Positions 1 to 8,389 are shown, numbered from the stretch's first letter. The stretch is DNA of 16,980 nt from Clostridiales bacterium (GCA_031273965.1 JAISQX010000201.1:1-16980), one strand, 5' to 3'. A program made the numbers and translations. The notes: generated from the letters alone by a model not told the origin.

Positions 1-1
1 C

Positions 2-1120
2 GATATAGGAGGTCATCATTTGGGAGTAAAAGACGAGGAACTGTATTTAAGATGGTTACAATTCGGAGTGTTCAGTCCCATTCTTCGCTTACATTCCACA
101 TCTAACGACCTTATGGGCAAAGAACCGTGGAATTACAGCGCCCAAAGCATGCGCATAGCCGTCGAATGGCTGTCATTTAGGCATAAATTAATACCTTACA
201 TCTACTCTATGAACTACAAAACACACTACGAAAACCTGCCTTTATGTATGCCCGTATATTACCATCACCCGTACGCCGAGGATGCATACAAAATAAAAAA
301 TCAATACTTCTTCGGAAGCGAACTACTTGTGCTTCCTTTAACGACAAAAATTAAACGCAACTCCCTCTGCTCCTCGGAAAAAATGTTTATTCCCAAAGGG
401 CGCTGGACGGATGTTTTTACGGGGCAAATCTATAACGGCGAAAAGACGGTTACGGTAAACAGAGATATCTCTTCTTTCCCCGTGCTTGCAAAGGAGGGCG
501 CAATCATTCCACTTGCGGATCAATGCGGCGCAAAAAGTTCGGATTCTTTCGCATGGGAAAATATCCCGTCCTCCCTTGTCGTTTGGATATTCAGAGGAAA
601 TAATTCTTTTGTCCTTTACGAAGACCGCGGCGACGATAACGGATACCTTGACGGTATTCAAGCGTTCACCGAATTTGCAATTAAAGAAGAAAGCGATAAT
701 CTGACCTTTACGGTAAAAACCGACGATAAGCATAAAATTATTCCCAAGGAAAGGCGCCTTACTCTTATATTTAAGGACGTTGTCGGCGTGAATAAAATAA
801 CTCTTTTCTCAGGCGACGAGACGACGGAGCTTTTTCCATCCGAAAATGCGGAACAAAACGTAAAAATAATTTGCATACAAAAGGACGGCGCTCCCCTATC
901 CATAACCTTAACGGGCATTAGCGCCGCAAAATCCTTGCCTTTCAAAGAAGCGCTTGCAAATATTTTTATACGTTATCAAGCGCAAAACATAAAAAAGACG
1001 ACGCAATACAACCGTCTTAAAAATTTGAGCGCCGACGACGTTTCAAAGAAAATAAAAAAAATGTTATTGCCCGCTCCGATAAAAGCCATGATAAAAGAAA
1101 TAATCGATATCGATAGCTAA
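2..1120 (+). CDS. Glycoside hydrolase family 31 protein, C-terminal part (5' end outside window)
   Basis: The reading frame is open from the first bases of the window, so the gene begins upstream; the TTG at 20 is internal. The first visible residues read DIGGHHLG, followed by ELYLRWLQFGVFSP and RLHS. This is the typical end of the GH31 (alpha-glucosidase/alpha-xylosidase) TIM barrel: an active-site Asp in HDIGG and a substrate-contacting His in RLH. The nucleophile (WxDMNE) and acid/base (WxGD) motifs lie upstream and cannot be checked. After the barrel come beta-sandwich domains (VLPLTT, IPKGRWTDVFTG, FPVLAKEGAIIPL, then YEDRGDDNGY), as is usual in GH31. A lysine-rich tail of about 60 residues ends the protein. 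The enzyme would release alpha-linked sugars from oligosaccharides. No signal peptide can be assessed. Substrate is not decided by what is visible. Confidence 0.9.
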   Translation, partial: DIGGHHLGVKDEELYLRWLQFGVFSPILRLHSTSNDLMGKEPWNYSAQSMRIAVEWLSFRHKLIPYIYSMNYKTHYENLPLCMPVYYHHPYAEDAYKIKNQYFFGSELLVLPLTTKIKRNSLCSSEKMFIPKGRWTDVFTGQIYNGEKTVTVNRDISSFPVLAKEGAIIPLADQCGAKSSDSFAWENIPSSLVVWIFRGNNSFVLYEDRGDDNGYLDGIQAFTEFAIKEESDNLTFTVKTDDKHKIIPKERRLTLIFKDVVGVNKITLFSGDETTELFPSENAEQNVKIICIQKDGAPLSITLTGISAAKSLPFKEALANIFIRYQAQNIKKTTQYNRLKNLSADDVSKKIKKMLLPAPIKAMIKEIIDIDS

Positions 1121-1139
1121 GATTGGAGGAATTGGATTA

Positions 1140-1559
1140 ATGTGGAAATGTGCAAAATGCGGTCGCGAGTTTAAGGCGGAGGGTCAACATCATTTCTGCT
1201 CCGCGCCGATAAACACGGTTGACGAATATATAGCGCAATTTCAAGACGATAAAAAAGCCGTACTTGAAAAAGTCAGAGCCGTTATTCATGAAGTCGCGCC
1301 AAGGGCGACGGAGAAAATGGCGTGGCGAATGCCGACATTTTGGCAAGGCGAGAACATCGTTCACTTCGCCGCGATGAAAAACCACCTCGGCTTTTATCCG
1401 GGTGAAAACGGCGTCGAGCATTTCAAAGATAGCCTGACGGAATACCGCGCGTCGAAAGGCGCGATACAATTTCCGTATACAAAGCCGATTCCGTACGACC
1501 TCATAGCGGAGATTACAAAATTCCGAGTTGCCGAAGTGGAGAGCCGGAAAACAAAATGA
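1140..1559 (+). CDS. DUF1801 family protein with N-terminal zinc-knuckle-like motif
   Basis: A 139-residue protein with a good ribosome site (TTGGAGGAA, 1122-1130) 19 bases after the GH31 stop, so it may be co-transcribed. Residues about 25-135 resemble the DUF1801 (YdhG-like) fold: VDEYIAQFQDDKKAVLEKVRAVI near the start, MAWRMPTFWQGENIVHFAAMKNHLGFYPG in the middle, and KGAIQFPYTKPIPYDLI near the end. DUF1801 proteins are frataxin-like in fold and some have been linked to iron handling, but the biochemical role is not settled. The N-terminus carries C4-x2-C7 and H17/H18 with C20, spaced like a small zinc-binding knuckle. A similar CxxCGRxF...HxC start is known to me from DUF5655-type proteins. 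Zinc binding and function here are inference. Confidence 0.75.
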   Translation: MWKCAKCGREFKAEGQHHFCSAPINTVDEYIAQFQDDKKAVLEKVRAVIHEVAPRATEKMAWRMPTFWQGENIVHFAAMKNHLGFYPGENGVEHFKDSLTEYRASKGAIQFPYTKPIPYDLIAEITKFRVAEVESRKTK

Positions 1560-1938
1560 AAACGACGCAAAAAACGCTATGTGGCGAAAGCTGACATACC
1601 ATCGTGTACTTTTCCCGCACTATGTCCGTTTGTGAGTGCTTAGTATGAGGAAATTCCGCGTCCTATAATTATAAATGACGTTCGCTTGCGCTGCTTGCCG
1701 TTTATTTAGCGCGGCTTGCAATTGCCGCTCGGCAAAATTTTTCGTCCAATTATCATTAGACTTTCTTAATTCTACTTGATTATCGGCTTTAGCTTGTGTA
1801 TGCTTATATTAATTACATTAGATTACATACGCCGCCACCACCGTACTTAATTTCATTTTTGCTTTATTTAATACCGAAGAGCAAGAAATACGATGACGAC
1901 GGGAGTATAGCGCAAGAGATAAAACTTACATCTCTCCT
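1560..1938. other. Intergenic stretch without a supported gene
   Basis: This 379-base stretch lies between the DUF1801 gene and the 3' end of the SpoIIM-like gene. I see no gene with a ribosome site or recognisable family. On the minus strand the frame is open for about 57 codons between roughly 1610 and 1790. It has no ATG in a good context and would give a Gln/Asn/Ala-rich peptide (for example ERQLQAALNKRQAAQ). This could be a decayed gene fragment or chance. A 5-bp GC inverted repeat (GCGGC/GCCGC, 1711-1728) with an 8-base loop lies inside it and lacks a proper T tract. A plus-strand frame from a GTG at 1796 runs into the SpoIIM-like gene and has no support. Confidence 0.4.
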
Positions 1939-2514
1939 TTATAACAGAATGACAAATGCGATTATATCGATAACTAATACGACCGGCAAAAAATACAGAC
2001 TGAGTTTAAGAGCGTCGATATAGCATGACTTTATTCTGTTAATTCCGTTTCCGCAACAATTCTCCATGCAAACCAAGAGATAGGACGAAAGCGTAGCCAA
2101 CAGCACGACGTTCACGGGAAGATATATAAGCACGGCGTTTACAAAGCCGCTAAACCCATATAGCGCGGTAAGCGCGGACATTCCGGCTCCGAGCTTAAAC
2201 GCGGTAAAAAAGACGGTTATATACCCCGCGACTGAAAAATAACGCCCTATGACGGCGGTATAGACAAGCGCAAAGTACGCTATATGCAAAAAAAAGTTGC
2301 TTGCGAACCTGCCTCCAAAGCCGTAAACTCCCGAACTCTTCAAAAAAACCGCCCAGTCTATCGGAAAAATCTCGGACGAGCCCGATATAATTCCAAGCAG
2401 CATTACGATGCCCACGGCTGTCCAAAGCCCCGTCAAGCGCTTCTTATGCTTTGCATAAAAGCATATAAAAAACGTAACGGCTTTATTTTTCGTTCTTTCA
2501 AAAAAATTCTTCAT
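1939..2514 (-). CDS. SpoIIM-like (DUF95) polytopic membrane protein
   Basis: A 191-residue protein. I place the start at the ATG at 2514, which has AGGTGGG just upstream; the longer frame to 2538 would need a TTG with no ribosome site. After a basic N-terminus there are about five hydrophobic segments. The order of features follows stage II sporulation protein M. A first membrane helix (LWTAVGIVMLLGIISG) is followed by a FASNFFLHIAYFALVY segment comparable to SpoIIM's SFFHNIKYIGLMW. Then come a helix with FFTAFKLGAGMSALTALYGFSGF and a YLPVNVVLL segment comparable to LPQNIILIP. SpoIIM acts in the SpoIIDMP complex that drives engulfment during sporulation. A sigma-E-like promoter upstream supports a mother-cell role. 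The assignment rests on pattern alone. The broader DUF95 family includes proteins not tied to sporulation, and spoIID/spoIIP are not in view. Confidence 0.6.
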   Translation of the reverse strand: MKNFFERTKNKAVTFFICFYAKHKKRLTGLWTAVGIVMLLGIISGSSEIFPIDWAVFLKSSGVYGFGGRFASNFFLHIAYFALVYTAVIGRYFSVAGYITVFFTAFKLGAGMSALTALYGFSGFVNAVLIYLPVNVVLLATLSSYLLVCMENCCGNGINRIKSCYIDALKLSLYFLPVVLVIDIIAFVILL

Positions 2515-2595
2515 ATCCCACCTAATATAAACGGTCAAGTCTTTTAATTCGGTCGCAAAAGAGCAAAAAATGCATCCTCAACGATTTCATATTAA

Positions 2596-2625
2596 AATTT
2601 ATGTCGAAAAAACAACGTTTATGAC
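2596..2625 (-). promoter_or_regulatory. Sigma-E-like promoter upstream of SpoIIM-like gene
   Basis: Read on the minus strand, GTCATAAA (2618-2625) is followed by a 14-base spacer and CATAAATT (2596-2603). The B. subtilis sigma-E consensus is close to GTCATATT, 13-15 bases, CATACAnT. Transcription would start near 2589, about 75 bases ahead of the ATG at 2514. Matching is by eye in an AT-rich region, so chance similarity is possible. The fit with a sporulation gene raises confidence. Confidence 0.45.
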
Positions 2626-2714
2626 AAGGTTGACGCACTAAAATAATTTGTTCGCATCGATTGCCGTATTTCCGTTTACCGCTTATGTTCTAGCTAAGCG
2701 GCGACGCCTCGTAT

Positions 2715-2746
2715 AAAAAAAGGCTTACGCCTCTATAACGTAAGCC
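2715..2746 (-). terminator. Rho-independent terminator after dnaE
   Basis: A perfect 8-bp stem (GGCTTACG 2722-2729 with CGTAAGCC 2739-2746) and a 9-base loop is followed on the minus strand by seven T residues (2715-2721). It lies about 60 bases past the dnaE stop and closes the murB-to-dnaE transcription unit. No pfkA-type gene follows dnaE here. Confidence 0.9.
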
Positions 2747-2806
2747 CTCCAAAATTCTATGCCGCGTCCCGTAACCGGAATATTTTTGCGGACAAATCTA
2801 AGCGTT

Positions 2807-5800
2807 TTATTTTTCCACGTATTTTATATCGGTTTGATTGGTAATAACCGCGCTCAATTCCCATTTTAACGGAGAAGAGGCATAATCCACGCCCAAACCG
2901 GTGTCGTATAACCGTCCTTCGTATTGAACGCGCACGGCGGTATCGCCTTTGTACTCCCTAAATATACCGAGGAGTATTTCCATTGTCCGCTCAAAATTAT
3001 TTTCGACTTTTATGTAAAGAATTTTTTGTTTTTCCGCAGTATCCGTTTCCTTTGGACGATTTATCAAATCGTCCATTTTCACCTCGGCTTTTTCGCTCCA
3101 AACAACGATGTCATTGACGATAATTCTTGGCGTTTCCTCCTGAGAAATCTTTATATTTCCGCCGACTTTCACTACTATATCGTTATTTAGGAAGGCTTTG
3201 TACTTTTCGTATTGCGAAGGAAAAAATACCGCCTCTATAGTTCCGTACAAGTCCTCAAGTTTAGCATATGCCATCATCTTTCCGTTTTTGGTCATTTTTT
3301 TAGAAAAATTGGTCAGCACTCCGCCCGCCGTCACATATCTATCGTCTTGAGCCGCAGCATTAGGCGCCGGCTCGCCGTCCGTTTCTTCGTCGTTGTCTTT
3401 GTTTATCATGGACATATTAAAAGAAAGCTTTTTATACTCATCTATAAAATCGTTCAGAGGATGTCCGGATATATACATACCGAGAACCTCTTTTTCGTAA
3501 ACGAGTTTGACGTTCTCGGGGTATTCTTTTATGTCCGGATATTTAACTTCGACCTTTAACTCATCCATCTCGGCGTCAAAAAAGCTTATCTGTCCGGTTT
3601 CCTTGTTTTTTTTGTCGCCGGAAACAACCTCTACGACGTATTCATAGACGTTCATGAGCTGCGAACGCGCGTAACCGAAACAATCCAACGCGCCGCCCTT
3701 TATCAAACTCTCTATCATTCTCTTATTTATATATCCGGCGTCGATTCTCTCTATAAAGTCAACTATATCTTTAAACTCTCCGCCTTTGTCACGTTCCTCG
3801 ATTATAGAGGATATAGCCGCCTCGCCTATGTTTTTTATCCCCATAAGCCCAAACCGCACTCCCTCGCCCTCCACTCTAAAATAAACGCCGCTCTTGTTGA
3901 TATCGGGAGGATATACTTTGATTTTATTCTCTTTAAGTATGACGATATATTTTGTTATTTCGTCTATGTTAAAAATTCTGTTGTTTATAACAGCTGTGAT
4001 ATAATGCACCGGATAATACCTTTTGAGATAAGCCGTCTCATACGAAAGGTATGCGTAAGCCGCCGCGTGGGATTTATTAAAAGCATAAGAAGCAAATTTT
4101 GCCATGCTGTCAAACAGGCTTTTTGCAACATCCGCCGGAACCCCGGTTTTGACGGCGCCCGGAACTATTTCGTGACCGTTTTCCACCAAGCCGTCTATGA
4201 AAATCTTCTCTTCTTTTGCCATTGCCTCTTTTTTCTTTTTGCTCATAATGCGGCGTAAAATATCGGCGCGCCCTAACGAATACCCGCCCAATTCTCTGAC
4301 TATGCGCATAACCTGTTCCTGATAAACTATACAGCCGTATGTTACGGACAAAATTTGTTCGAGTTTAGGGTGTTCATACTTTATGCCGGCGACGTTTTTT
4401 TTGCCTCTTATATAGGCGGGAATATAATCCATAGGCCCCGGACGAAAAAGAGAGATGCCGGCTATGACTTCTTCGAGGCTCGTGGGGAGAAGCTGCATCA
4501 TAAATTTTTTCATGCCCGCGCTTTCTAACTGAAACACCGCGTCCGTCTCGCCGTTGCCTATCAATTCATATACGTTTTTGTCGTCAAAGGACATCTTGTC
4601 AAAATCTATCCTCACGCCTCTGTCCTCATAAATATAGTCGATGGCTTTTTTTATATCCGTCAAAGTCCGAAGCCCCAAAAAGTCCATCTTTAAAAGCCCC
4701 AATTCCTCCAATTCATTCATATTGTATTGCGTGGTTATATCCGACCCGTTCTTTGCAAGCGGCACCTTTTCGCCGACCGGCTCGCGGCATATGACGACGC
4801 CCGCGGCGTGCATGGACGTATTGCGCGGCATTCCCTCTATCTGCATAGCCATATCGATTATTTTTCTGGCTTCGGTGTCCTCCGTATACAGTTTTACTAA
4901 CTCGGGTATAGCTCTCGGCGCTTCCTTGTCTTCGTCGCTCGGCGTCGTATCCTCGCTAAGTCCGATAAGTTCCGCTATAGTAAATTTCCCCATCGGTATA
5001 AGCTTTGTGATTTTTTCCACTTCCGAATACGGTATTCCGTATACCCTGCCCACGTCCTTTATGGCGGCTTTTGCAGCCATCGTACCGAACGTCACTATTT
5101 GGGAAACCTTGTCCTTACCGTATTTTTCTATGACATATTCTATGACCTTACCGCGTCCCTCATAACAAAAATCCACGTCAAAATCAGGATTACTGACTCT
5201 TTCGCTGTTCAAAAATCTTTCAAAAAGAAGATCGTATTTGAGCGGATCGACATTCGTAATACCGATAATGTAAGCGACTATGCTTCCGACGCCGCTGCCG
5301 CGCCCGGGCCCTACGGGAATATTATGTCTCTTCGAATAATCGATAAAATCCCAAACGATGAGATAGTATTCCGCGAAGCCAAGTTTTATAATAACATCTA
5401 ATTCATATTCGATACGGTTGATAATTTCGTCGGTCGGATCCGAATATCGGCTTTTTAAACGTTCATATGTCAGGGAACGCAAAAAATCTTTTGGACTCAT
5501 ACCGCTTTCAGTAGTGTAATACGGCATAAGATCCGACCGTTTAAGCTCTATTATTTCACATTTATCGGCTATTTCTGCGGTTGTGCTCAAAGCTTCGGGG
5601 CACCATGAAAAAAGCTCATCCATCTCCTCCGGACTCTTAACGTAAAAATTATTACCCGTAAATTTTAAACGGTTCTCATCGGCAAGCGTTTTTCCCGTCT
5701 GTACGCAAAGAAGCACGTCGTGCATTTCCGAATCGGATTTTTCCAGATAATGCACATCGTTAGTCGCCACGGTTTTTACGCCTATCTCCCTCGCAATCTT

Positions 5801-6379
5801 TATAAGAAGCGGATTTATTTTGCGCTCCTCATAAAGACCGTGGTCTTGAAGCTCTATGTAAAAATCTCCCTCCGCAAACATTCCTTTAAGTCTTTTTGCA
5901 TATTCGACGGCGCCGTCGTAATCGCCGTGAAGCAATTTCTGCGGAATGGCTCCCGCCAAGCATGCCGATAGACATATAAGCCCTTCTGTATGCTTTTCCA
6001 AAACCGATAAATCGATTTTTGGTTTGTAATAAAAGCCTTCGACAAAAGCTATGGAGTTTAGTTTTACGAGATTTTCATAGCCCTTCATGTTCTTTGCCAA
6101 AAGCACAAGATGGTTTTGGTTCTCGTCGCCGTCGGACGACATGGCTTTTATTTTTATGTCTTTAGACGTATAAAACTCACAACCGACTATAGGTTTAACG
6201 CCCTTTTCCTTTGCCTTTTTTAAAAACTGAAACACGCCGTACATTACGCCGTGGTCGGTTATCGCGACGGCGGACATATTCTTTTTTTTGACAACGTCAA
6301 AAAGCCTGTTAATGCGAGCGGCGCCGTCTAACAGGCTATATTCGGTATGCACATGAAGATGAACGAAGCTGTTTTCCAT
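2807..6379 (-). CDS. dnaE: DNA polymerase III alpha subunit (DnaE)
   Basis: This 1190-residue protein is the replicative C-family DNA polymerase DnaE. The N-terminal PHP domain (about 7-290) starts HLHVHTEYSLLDG. Its metal-ligand pattern looks complete: H9, H11, D18, H43, E68, H90, C140, D208 and H210. An intact PHP site is associated with metal-dependent 3'-5' exonuclease activity in some DnaE proteins. The palm follows: GPGRGSGVGS near 356, the catalytic Asp pair in PDFDVDF near 400, and the third Asp in KMDFLGLRTLT near 566. Finger and helix-hairpin-helix regions follow, then a candidate beta-clamp-binding motif QISFF near 930. An OB fold (GGVLTNFSKKMTKNGK to EAVFFPSQYEKY) spans about 1013-1090. 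Length fits clostridial DnaE. It is the last gene of the operon, with the upstream HPr-like stop 9 bases before its ATG and an AGGGA ribosome site overlapping that stop. Confidence 0.97.
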   Translation of the reverse strand: MENSFVHLHVHTEYSLLDGAARINRLFDVVKKKNMSAVAITDHGVMYGVFQFLKKAKEKGVKPIVGCEFYTSKDIKIKAMSSDGDENQNHLVLLAKNMKGYENLVKLNSIAFVEGFYYKPKIDLSVLEKHTEGLICLSACLAGAIPQKLLHGDYDGAVEYAKRLKGMFAEGDFYIELQDHGLYEERKINPLLIKIAREIGVKTVATNDVHYLEKSDSEMHDVLLCVQTGKTLADENRLKFTGNNFYVKSPEEMDELFSWCPEALSTTAEIADKCEIIELKRSDLMPYYTTESGMSPKDFLRSLTYERLKSRYSDPTDEIINRIEYELDVIIKLGFAEYYLIVWDFIDYSKRHNIPVGPGRGSGVGSIVAYIIGITNVDPLKYDLLFERFLNSERVSNPDFDVDFCYEGRGKVIEYVIEKYGKDKVSQIVTFGTMAAKAAIKDVGRVYGIPYSEVEKITKLIPMGKFTIAELIGLSEDTTPSDEDKEAPRAIPELVKLYTEDTEARKIIDMAMQIEGMPRNTSMHAAGVVICREPVGEKVPLAKNGSDITTQYNMNELEELGLLKMDFLGLRTLTDIKKAIDYIYEDRGVRIDFDKMSFDDKNVYELIGNGETDAVFQLESAGMKKFMMQLLPTSLEEVIAGISLFRPGPMDYIPAYIRGKKNVAGIKYEHPKLEQILSVTYGCIVYQEQVMRIVRELGGYSLGRADILRRIMSKKKKEAMAKEEKIFIDGLVENGHEIVPGAVKTGVPADVAKSLFDSMAKFASYAFNKSHAAAYAYLSYETAYLKRYYPVHYITAVINNRIFNIDEITKYIVILKENKIKVYPPDINKSGVYFRVEGEGVRFGLMGIKNIGEAAISSIIEERDKGGEFKDIVDFIERIDAGYINKRMIESLIKGGALDCFGYARSQLMNVYEYVVEVVSGDKKNKETGQISFFDAEMDELKVEVKYPDIKEYPENVKLVYEKEVLGMYISGHPLNDFIDEYKKLSFNMSMINKDNDEETDGEPAPNAAAQDDRYVTAGGVLTNFSKKMTKNGKMMAYAKLEDLYGTIEAVFFPSQYEKYKAFLNNDIVVKVGGNIKISQEETPRIIVNDIVVWSEKAEVKMDDLINRPKETDTAEKQKILYIKVENNFERTMEILLGIFREYKGDTAVRVQYEGRLYDTGLGVDYASSPLKWELSAVITNQTDIKYVEK

Positions 6380-6388
6380 AACGTATCC

Positions 6389-6637
6389 CTATATAAAAAA
6401 TTTACAGAGCGCGGTCAATGCCGCCGATTCGTCGGCGCCCTCCGCCGTAAGCATAACGGCGTCTTCTTTTACCAATGAGAGCGAAACCGCAAGCACGCCC
6501 ATTAAGCTCTTTGCATTGACCTTTTTGTTGTTGTGATAGAGCAAAATATCGCTCTTAAAGCCCGATGCGGCGTTCGTAAAAGCCACCGCCTCTTCCTTTG
6601 TAAACTTGGATTTTTTGAATATCAATTCCTTTTTCAT
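6389..6637 (-). CDS. HPr-like protein lacking the phosphorylatable histidine (Crh-like)
   Basis: An 82-residue HPr-fold protein. I choose the ATG at 6637, preceded by CGAGGTG at 9-base spacing; a longer frame from a TTG overlapping the whiA stop has no ribosome site. The second half is clearly HPr: KKVNAKSLMGVLAVSL carries the regulatory serine (S44, equal to Ser46 of B. subtilis HPr), and AEGADESAALTAL matches the C-terminal helix. In place of the GxHARPA active site it reads FTKEEAVAF. Position 15 (His) becomes Thr13 and position 17 (Arg) becomes Glu15, so it cannot pass phosphate from PEP in the phosphotransferase system. B. subtilis Crh, which also sits beside whiA, likewise lacks this His. 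By analogy the protein would be regulatory, with Ser phosphorylated by HPr kinase. That partner is not in the window. Confidence 0.85.
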   Translation of the reverse strand: MKKELIFKKSKFTKEEAVAFTNAASGFKSDILLYHNNKKVNAKSLMGVLAVSLSLVKEDAVMLTAEGADESAALTALCKFFI

Positions 6638-6702
6638 AATTAGCGCACCTCGTTTATTCTTATATTTAATATGCGTGTTACAAGCCGTGTTTTCGTCTTT
6701 TA

Positions 6703-7638
6703 TCAACTTATCTCGGACGCCATATACATCAGCTTTTTGAGCCTGTGCTGCACGCAGCCTTTTGACACTCCGAGAATCTCAGAAAGCTCGCCTATCGTCG
6801 CCGTATTGTTTTTTATTCTTGATTCGGCGGTTTCCCTCAATTCCTTTTGAAGCGCGTCAAGACCGCCTTTGGCGCTTATTATCTTATTTATCGCCAATAT
6901 CTGATTGGCGCTTGCCTCCGCGGACTTGTCCATGTTGTGCGAATCACAATTGGCGCGACGGTTGGAATTATTCCGCTCTCCCCGTACGACAAGGATTTCC
7001 TGAAGCGCCAAAGCGCTGTCCGACGCCGATATAAGGGCGAGAAACGCGCTCACGCTTTCGCCGTCTTTGATATATACGGCATACGCTTGGTTTCTTTCTA
7101 AGAGCTTTGCCTTTATATCGTATTTTTCAAGTTGTTTCGCCGCGTCCGCCGCCGTCGCGGCGCCCGCAAACACTACCTCCAGATAATAACCGCCTTCGCC
7201 CGCGTCATTCGGAGTTCTTATAACGCCGTTTTTGAGAAATGCAATCCGCATAAAGGTTTTAAACGCTTCGTCGTTTAAATATCTTTCGCCAAGTCCGTCG
7301 AGAAAGCCAGTTACGCGTCCGTCTTCCGTACTGACGACAGCCAAATCCGACAAAACCGCAAAAGTATCCTTTTCATTTAAATCAATCTTTTTTTCGGATG
7401 ACTTCTTATGACGGGTTACGCTCAGAGCCGCGCCAATGTTATACAGACTTTTTAGCGCTTCAAGAGATTTTAAAAGAATTACGTCCTCGTCCGTCTCAAT
7501 TGAAAGATAGAATTTTTTATTTTCCAAAGATAAACTCCCAAAAGAAATAACCGCGGAATATAAGAACGCCTTAAAATCCGTCACGCCGTTTTTGACGTCT
7601 TCCAAAATTTCTTCCTTTACTTTTCTCTTAGAAATCAT
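6703..7638 (-). CDS. whiA: DNA-binding protein WhiA
   Basis: A 311-residue protein matching the WhiA family. The N-terminal half corresponds to the degenerate LAGLIDADG homing-endonuclease-like domain, which binds but does not cut DNA; one of its helices reads RIAFLKNGVI, less conserved than the usual GAFLxxGSV. Then come the typical YYLEVVF, AYAVYIKDGESVSAFLALISA and RGERNNSNRRANCDSHNMDKS stretches. The C-terminal helix-turn-helix is TIGELSEILGVSKGCVQHRLKKL, about 279-303. WhiA controls sporulation septation in Streptomyces and affects cell division and chromosome segregation in Bacillus. It starts four bases after the PHP gene stop (AGTGAG ribosome site) and is followed by the HPr-like gene after 65 bases, so it is mid-operon. 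The neighbours rapZ and yvcK, common beside whiA, are absent here. Confidence 0.95.
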   Translation of the reverse strand: MISKRKVKEEILEDVKNGVTDFKAFLYSAVISFGSLSLENKKFYLSIETDEDVILLKSLEALKSLYNIGAALSVTRHKKSSEKKIDLNEKDTFAVLSDLAVVSTEDGRVTGFLDGLGERYLNDEAFKTFMRIAFLKNGVIRTPNDAGEGGYYLEVVFAGAATAADAAKQLEKYDIKAKLLERNQAYAVYIKDGESVSAFLALISASDSALALQEILVVRGERNNSNRRANCDSHNMDKSAEASANQILAINKIISAKGGLDALQKELRETAESRIKNNTATIGELSEILGVSKGCVQHRLKKLMYMASEIS

Positions 7639-7642
7639 AATC

Positions 7643-8389
7643 TCACTTCTTATGCTTTTTAAAACTCACCGCGCCGCCAAAATTCGCTATTCTCCCAATA
7701 TCGAAACCGTTATCCCTCACAAAGCGCTCTATTCCTTCAAAATTACCGATTTTTTTGCTCGTATGCGCGTCCGTACCGGCTATTAGCTTGGCTTCCGATT
7801 TGAAAAGCCTCTCAAAAGTTGTGTAATCTATATGCTTTTCATTCAATTCCAAATAGGTTCCCGTATCGGCGCAAGCCTTTGCCACCTCGTCTATGTCGAC
7901 ATAGAACGAGTGATTTATATGCGGAAATATATCTATATCGTACCGCTCAAGCATAGCTATGGCCGACCTTGTGTTGCGCCGTATAACGCTTTTTGGCGGT
8001 GTAAAAAGTACGGAATAATATGTGGTCAAATCGATAAAAAAATAGTCTTTTACCCCGTATGGAACCGCGCTCGGATGAAAACCGGCTATGACGACGTCAA
8101 AATATTCGAATTGATTATCTTTTATATCTATCCTGCCGTCCGTGCCTATCAAGTCGGCTTCTATACCGTACAAAATGTTGACGTCCTTATACTTTTCGCG
8201 GCAACGTTCTATCTCAGTCTTTTGTCTTTTGACTTTTCGCTCCGTCAGGCAAAACATATTCCGAAACCCGTGATCGGTTATAGCGATTTCTTTTAGTCCT
8301 TTTTTTGAGGCCGCGGCAATATTCTGTTCGATGGTATTTATTCCGTCGCTATCTCTCGTATGCGTATGATAATCCCCGTAAAACAACAT
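7643..8389 (-). CDS. PHP-domain metal-dependent phosphoesterase
   Basis: A 248-residue, single-domain PHP protein of the YcdX/histidinol-phosphatase-like type. The metal ligands are visible: H8 and H10 in DYHTHTRDSDG, D15, H40 in ITDHGF, E77 in GIEADL, H105 in AGFHPS, H157/H160 in PHINHS, and D207/H209 in GTDAHTS. These imply a multi-metal phosphatase or phosphodiesterase site; the substrate cannot be read from sequence. No histidine-synthesis genes are nearby. A PHP gene next to murB and whiA is a recurrent arrangement in Clostridia, which points to a conserved but unknown role. The ATG is preceded by AAAGGA at 5-base spacing. It follows murB after 228 bases and nearly abuts whiA. Confidence 0.88.
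   Translation of the reverse strand: MLFYGDYHTHTRDSDGINTIEQNIAAASKKGLKEIAITDHGFRNMFCLTERKVKRQKTEIERCREKYKDVNILYGIEADLIGTDGRIDIKDNQFEYFDVVIAGFHPSAVPYGVKDYFFIDLTTYYSVLFTPPKSVIRRNTRSAIAMLERYDIDIFPHINHSFYVDIDEVAKACADTGTYLELNEKHIDYTTFERLFKSEAKLIAGTDAHTSKKIGNFEGIERFVRDNGFDIGRIANFGGAVSFKKHKK

Noticed and set aside
1711..1728. GCGGC/GCCGC inverted repeat as terminator of the GH31/DUF1801 pair
   Set aside because: The stem is short, lies 150 bases past the stop and is followed by a mixed A/T run rather than a proper T tract.
1796..2023. Plus-strand 75-codon frame from a GTG
   Set aside because: No ribosome site or family resemblance, and its 3' part is antisense to the SpoIIM-like gene.
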